From: Nitrospirota bacterium
GTDB taxonomy: Bacteria > Nitrospirota > Thermodesulfovibrionia > Thermodesulfovibrionales > JdFR-88
DNA: 35,556 bases
Assembly: GCA_021813405.1 (NCBI GenBank)
Contig: JAKAKS010000007.1
Coordinates: 1-35,556, forward strand
Direction of reading: 5' to 3'
Shown: positions 32,030 to 35,556 of the stretch, in pieces
How positions within the stretch are numbered: the stretch's first letter is position 1
How the letters are laid out: each line of letters begins with the position of its first letter
Translations under genes and position numbers: made by a program
The notes under the pieces: model-generated
What the model was told of the DNA's origin: nothing
Databases searched by the model: none
Seen by the model: only the letters and a program-made list of their open reading frames with translations

Positions 32030-32905
32030 ATGAAAGGAATAGTCCTTGCCGGAGGAAACGGCACAAGGCTTTACCCGGCCACCCTGGCCATAAACAAGCA
32101 TTTCCTTCCCGTCTATAACAAACCCATGATCTATTACCCGCTGTCCGTACTGATGCTTTCGGGCATCAGGGAGATACTGCTTATCTCCACGCCCAGGGAC
32201 ACCGGCAGTTTCAAATCGGTGCTGGGTGACGGCTCCAGGCTTGGGATAAAAATAGATTATGCGGTGCAGGAAAGGCCCGGCGGCCTTGCCGAGGCCCTCA
32301 TAATAGGCGAAAAGTTCATAAACGGCGGGCCGGTATGCATGGCGCTTGGCGACAACATCTTTTTCGGCCACGGGCTGCCAAATGTGCTTGGCAAGGCGGT
32401 TTCGTCGATAGATGCCGAAGGGGGGGCGCACGTGCTGGCCGCAAGCGTGCCGGACCCGGAGCGGTTCGGCATAATAGAGTTCGACTCCCAGGGCAAGGCG
32501 CTAAGTGTGGAGGAAAAACCCAAAAAGCCTAAATCCAACTGGGCCGTTACCGGGCTTTACTTCTTTGACGGCCAGTGTTCACAGATAGCAAAAAGCATAA
32601 AACCCTCTGCCAGGGGGGAGTTGGAGATCACAACCGTAAACGCCCATTACCTGGAACAGGGAAAGCTGAAAGCCAGCGCGCTTGGGCGCGGGTTCGCCTG
32701 GTTTGACGCGGGCACGCACGACAGCCTTATCGAGGCCGGAGAGTTCATATCCGTAATAGAGAACCGCACCGGGCTTATGGTGGGCTGCGTGGAAGAGATA
32801 GCCTTCCGCAATGGATGGATAGGCCCGGACGCGCTTGCCGCCATAGCCAATTCCATCGGATTAAACGGCTACGGAAAATACCTTTTGAGCCTTCTTAAGG
32901 CCTGA
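32030..32905 (+). CDS. rmlA: Glucose-1-phosphate thymidylyltransferase
   Basis: A 291-residue enzyme making dTDP-glucose, the first step of dTDP-L-rhamnose synthesis. Signature segments are LAGGNGTRLYP, NKPMIYYPLSVLMLSGI, ALGDNIFFGHGL, DPERFGIIEFD, EEKPKKPKSNWAVTGLYFFD and GRGFAWFDAGTHDSLIEAG. It is full length and the first gene of rmlACBD. The ATG follows a perfect -10 by six bases with no ribosome site, so a leaderless start is predicted. Confidence 0.97.
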   Translation: MKGIVLAGGNGTRLYPATLAINKHFLPVYNKPMIYYPLSVLMLSGIREILLISTPRDTGSFKSVLGDGSRLGIKIDYAVQERPGGLAEALIIGEKFINGGPVCMALGDNIFFGHGLPNVLGKAVSSIDAEGGAHVLAASVPDPERFGIIEFDSQGKALSVEEKPKKPKSNWAVTGLYFFDGQCSQIAKSIKPSARGELEITTVNAHYLEQGKLKASALGRGFAWFDAGTHDSLIEAGEFISVIENRTGLMVGCVEEIAFRNGWIGPDALAAIANSIGLNGYGKYLLSLLKA

Positions 32906-32911
32906 CCTGAA

Positions 32912-33484
32912 ATGGCCCCCTTCAGATCCACGCCGCTCAATATACCGGACGTTGTGCTTATTACCCCCGGAGTTTTTGAAGACCCCAGGGGGTTTTTCAT
33001 GGAGACGTACAGGGAATCCGGGTTCCGCGAAATAGGCATAACGGCAAGTTTCCGGCAGGACAATCATTCCATGAGCGCCAAAGGGGTTTTAAGAGGGCTC
33101 CATTACCAGCTGGCGCCCGCCGCCCAGGGAAAACTTGTGCGGGTGGCAAGCGGGGCCATATTCGATGTTGCCGTGGACATAAGAAAAGGCTCCCCTTGGT
33201 TTGGGAAATGGGTTGGCGTGGAACTCTCCGCCGCAAACAAGAACATACTATGGATCCCCGAGGGGTTCGCCCACGGCTTTTGCGCCCTGGAGGACGGCAC
33301 CAATGTCCTTTACAAGTCCACAGGGGAATACAGCCCTGCCCATGACAGGGGCATCCGCTGGGACGACCCTGCAATCGGAATAGAATGGCCGGTAAAATCG
33401 CCGCTTGTTTCAGGCAAGGATGCTGCCCTGCCCCGCTTGGCGGAGGCGGAAATCGACTTTTCATACACTGGAGACAAAAAATGA
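32912..33484 (+). CDS. rmlC: dTDP-4-dehydrorhamnose 3,5-epimerase
   Basis: A 190-residue cupin-fold epimerase, third step of dTDP-L-rhamnose synthesis. Active-site segments are visible: RQDNHSMSAKGVLRGLHYQ (catalytic His), FDVAVDIRKGSPWFGKWVGV, WIPEGFAHGFCAL and the Tyr-containing YKSTGEY. It begins six bases after rmlA, and its stop overlaps rmlB (ATGA). Confidence 0.96.
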   Translation: MAPFRSTPLNIPDVVLITPGVFEDPRGFFMETYRESGFREIGITASFRQDNHSMSAKGVLRGLHYQLAPAAQGKLVRVASGAIFDVAVDIRKGSPWFGKWVGVELSAANKNILWIPEGFAHGFCALEDGTNVLYKSTGEYSPAHDRGIRWDDPAIGIEWPVKSPLVSGKDAALPRLAEAEIDFSYTGDKK

Positions 33485-34515
33485 AGTTGCTTGTTACCGG
33501 CGCTGCTGGTTTCATAGGGTCTGCATTTGCAAGGCTGGCCGTATCAAAAGGCGGGTTTCAGTTAATAGTGGTGGACAGCCTCTCCTACGCGGGCGACCGC
33601 CAGCGGCTTTCCCCGGTGGAAGACGCCATAACTTTTTACAATGCCGGCATCGAGGATAAGCGCCAGACTGAAGAGATATTCCGCAAGGAAAAGCCGGATG
33701 CCGTTGTGAACTTTGCGGCCGAAACACACGTGGACCGCAGCATACTGGACCCGGCCAGCTTCATAGGCCCCAATGTGGCCGGTACGTTAAACCTTATGGA
33801 GCTGTCCATGCACCATGGTGTAAAAAAATTCGTCCACATATCCACAGACGAAGTTTATGGCGAACTTCCTCTCGGCGCGGATGGCGCGCTTGATTCAAAC
33901 GACGGATTTACAGAGTCGGACCCGCTTCGCCCTAATTCGCCGTATTCGGCAAGCAAGGCGTCCGCGGACATGTTCGTGCGGGCCATGGAGCGCACTTACG
34001 GCTTCAAGGTTGCGATGGTAAGACCATCCAATAATTACGGCCCCTGGCAATACCCGGAAAAGCTGATACCGCTTACCATAGCCAAGGCCCTTACGGACCA
34101 GAAGATACCCGTTTACGGCCAGGGGCTGAACGTGCGCACCTGGCTTTTTGTGGAGGACTGCGCCGGGGCGGTAATGGCAGTGCTTGAAAAGGGCGTGCCG
34201 GGCGAGATATACAACGCGGGTGGCCCGGAGCTGAAACAGAACATAGACGTGGTGCGCGGGATACTGGCCAGGATGGGCAAGAGCGAAAGTCTTATAGAAT
34301 TCGTCAAGGACCGCCCTGGGCACGACCTCAAATACGCCCTGAACGATTCCAAGATACGAAAGGACCTGGGCTGGAAACCGGCAACGTCGTTCGACCAGGG
34401 GCTTACGCGCACCGTGGACTGGTATCTGGAGCACAAGGACTGGCTTCTAAAGAAAAAAGAAGAGACCGGCGATTTCCTGAAATCACTGCGGGAGCGCTTT
34501 GAAAAGAAGGCGTAA
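33481..34515 (+). CDS. rmlB: dTDP-glucose 4,6-dehydratase
   Basis: A 344-residue extended SDR enzyme, second step of the pathway. The NAD-binding LVTGAAGFIGS stands at the N-terminus, followed by HVDRSI, STDEVYG (with the catalytic Thr-Asp-Glu) and YSASKASAD with the Tyr-X3-Lys pair. The ATG at 33481 is chosen over an in-frame upstream start because it gives the canonical N-terminus, has GGAG at proper spacing and overlaps the rmlC stop. Confidence 0.97.
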   Translation: MKLLVTGAAGFIGSAFARLAVSKGGFQLIVVDSLSYAGDRQRLSPVEDAITFYNAGIEDKRQTEEIFRKEKPDAVVNFAAETHVDRSILDPASFIGPNVAGTLNLMELSMHHGVKKFVHISTDEVYGELPLGADGALDSNDGFTESDPLRPNSPYSASKASADMFVRAMERTYGFKVAMVRPSNNYGPWQYPEKLIPLTIAKALTDQKIPVYGQGLNVRTWLFVEDCAGAVMAVLEKGVPGEIYNAGGPELKQNIDVVRGILARMGKSESLIEFVKDRPGHDLKYALNDSKIRKDLGWKPATSFDQGLTRTVDWYLEHKDWLLKKKEETGDFLKSLRERFEKKA

Positions 34516-34554
34516 CACAGCCCCGCCCTTTAGCGCCTGCCGGTATCAGCCCCA

Positions 34555-35400
34555 ATGAAGGCTGTCCTCACGGGCGCTGGCGGGCAGCTTGGCAGCGAAC
34601 TGGTCATTACAGCGCCTTCCGGGACAGAACTGATACCGCTTACAAGAAAAGGGCTGGACCTCACCCGCCGCCAAGACGTAATAAAAAAAATTACTGACAT
34701 CTCCCCGGATGTTGTAATAAACGCGGCAGCCTACGTGCGGGTGGACGACGCCGAAGACGAGCCCGATGCGGCTTTCCAGGCAAACGCCCTTGCGTCTTTC
34801 TATCTTGCCCACGCATGCCTGGCCTGCGGCGCCGCGCTGTTGCATGTAAGCACGGACTATGTATTTGACGGTTATCAGAACAATGCGTATACAGAGACTG
34901 ATATTCCAAACCCCATTAACGTTTACGGCATCTCAAAATACACCGGTGAGCTCTTGATAAAAAGCGTGCTGGAAAAATGTCATATTGTACGGGTGTCCAG
35001 CCTGTACGGGCCAAAGGGTGCAAGCGGCAAGGGCGGAAACTTCGTCTATACCATATTGAAAAAGGCACGAGATGCCGGGACACCGCCTTTGAGGGTGGTG
35101 GACGATATAATTATGTCCCCCACTTACGCGCCCGATGCCGCCGCTATGATATGGAAGATTATTGCCGGGCGGATGCCTTACGGCGTTTATCATGCCGCCA
35201 ATTCAGGGCGGGTAAGCTGGCATGGCTTCGCCAGTGCGATTGTTGAAATGGCGGGGCTTGATAAAGAGGTTTTGCCCGTGCCCCACACGGAATATAAAAC
35301 CAAGGCAACCAGGCCTCTCATGTCCGCCCTGGAGAGCGGAAAAGGCACAATGCTGCGCCCCTGGCAGGAGGGGCTAAGGGATTTTCTGAAAAGGATTTGA
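34555..35400 (+). CDS. rmlD: dTDP-4-dehydrorhamnose reductase
   Basis: A 281-residue SDR enzyme, final step giving dTDP-L-rhamnose. Glycine motif GAGGQLGSEL, VVINAAAYVRVDDAEDEPD, STDYVFDG and YGISKYTGE (Tyr-X3-Lys) are present. The usual AAYTAVDKAE motif here reads AAYVRVDDAE, a modest variant. It starts 39 bases after rmlB, completing rmlACBD. No glycosyltransferase that would use the rhamnose is seen before the window ends. Confidence 0.95.
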   Translation: MKAVLTGAGGQLGSELVITAPSGTELIPLTRKGLDLTRRQDVIKKITDISPDVVINAAAYVRVDDAEDEPDAAFQANALASFYLAHACLACGAALLHVSTDYVFDGYQNNAYTETDIPNPINVYGISKYTGELLIKSVLEKCHIVRVSSLYGPKGASGKGGNFVYTILKKARDAGTPPLRVVDDIIMSPTYAPDAAAMIWKIIAGRMPYGVYHAANSGRVSWHGFASAIVEMAGLDKEVLPVPHTEYKTKATRPLMSALESGKGTMLRPWQEGLRDFLKRI

Positions 35401-35556
35401 CCGCGCAATCCAGCAGTTCCGGAGTTGGTTTCCCCTTCTAACAAACGTGGTACATAGGTTCACTTTGAGGCTAAGATTCACCCCGAAGCTTATATTGAAA
35501 CCAAAGGACAAAATGTGCATAGTACAAGTGGGATTTTAAATTAAACGTAGGCTGGG

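Overview
The window is a chromosomal segment of a Gram-negative bacterium. Support for this includes a Wza-type outer-membrane export lipoprotein, an outer-membrane beta-barrel protein, a periplasmic c-type cytochrome and the dTDP-rhamnose pathway. The DNA is moderately GC-rich (mid-50s percent by eye), with a strong preference for ATA, AGG and GGC codons. The gene content would fit an uncultivated anaerobic or microaerophilic lineage such as Nitrospirota or the former Deltaproteobacteria. That assignment is an inference from gene families, not a measured placement. There is no rRNA, CRISPR array, transposase or clear prophage.

Layout. 1-2023 (-): secreted RCC1-propeller protein with a tail of InlB-type repeats, cut by the window edge. 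2375-4284 (+): hslVU. 4640-8171 (+): possible small membrane protein, then a Wza-like exporter and a Wzc-like chain-length/tyrosine kinase. 8652-12907 (-): methyltransferase, GT2 glycosyltransferase, tRNA-Gly(CCC), ArnT-like lipid-sugar transferase and TsaC/Sua5. 13081-14413 (-): Lys-rich small protein, S21, RRM protein and a cold-shock protein. 14928-18269 (+): divergent ATP-type PEP carboxykinase, M50 protease and TrpRS with a likely iron-sulfur motif. 18418-20079 (-): cytochrome c, beta-barrel and PadR regulator. 20154-23002 (-): HD-GYP protein and HEAT-repeat protein sharing an N-terminal module. 23076-25867 (-): rplU-rpmA-obgE-proB. 25999-26757 (+): TPR protein. 27037-31083 (-): tpiA-secG-SBP-glgC, preceded by tRNA-Ala(GGC). 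31469-31963 (+): NifU-like protein and an unknown 88-residue protein. 32030-35400 (+): rmlA-rmlC-rmlB-rmlD.

How they work together. Three separate blocks serve the cell surface: export and chain-length control (wza/wzc), lipid-linked sugar transfer (GT2, ArnT-like, methyltransferase) and dTDP-L-rhamnose supply (rmlACBD). Triose-phosphate isomerase, GlgC and PEP carboxykinase cover central carbon, gluconeogenesis and glycogen. The rest is mostly translation and proteostasis housekeeping, interleaved with two regulatory cassettes (PadR/barrel/cytochrome and HEAT/HD-GYP).

The most striking cross-cutting observation is that several genes (tpiA, tsaC, padR, the HEAT gene, rmlA and possibly the TPR gene) have a promoter -10 element ending only 4-8 nt before the start codon and no Shine-Dalgarno sequence. 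This predicts leaderless mRNAs beside normal leadered ones. No obviously new defence or mobile system was found. The best candidates for under-described biology are the HEAT/HD-GYP pair, the PadR/barrel/cytochrome cassette, the leaderless promoters and the 42-bp palindromic array at 8541-8582.
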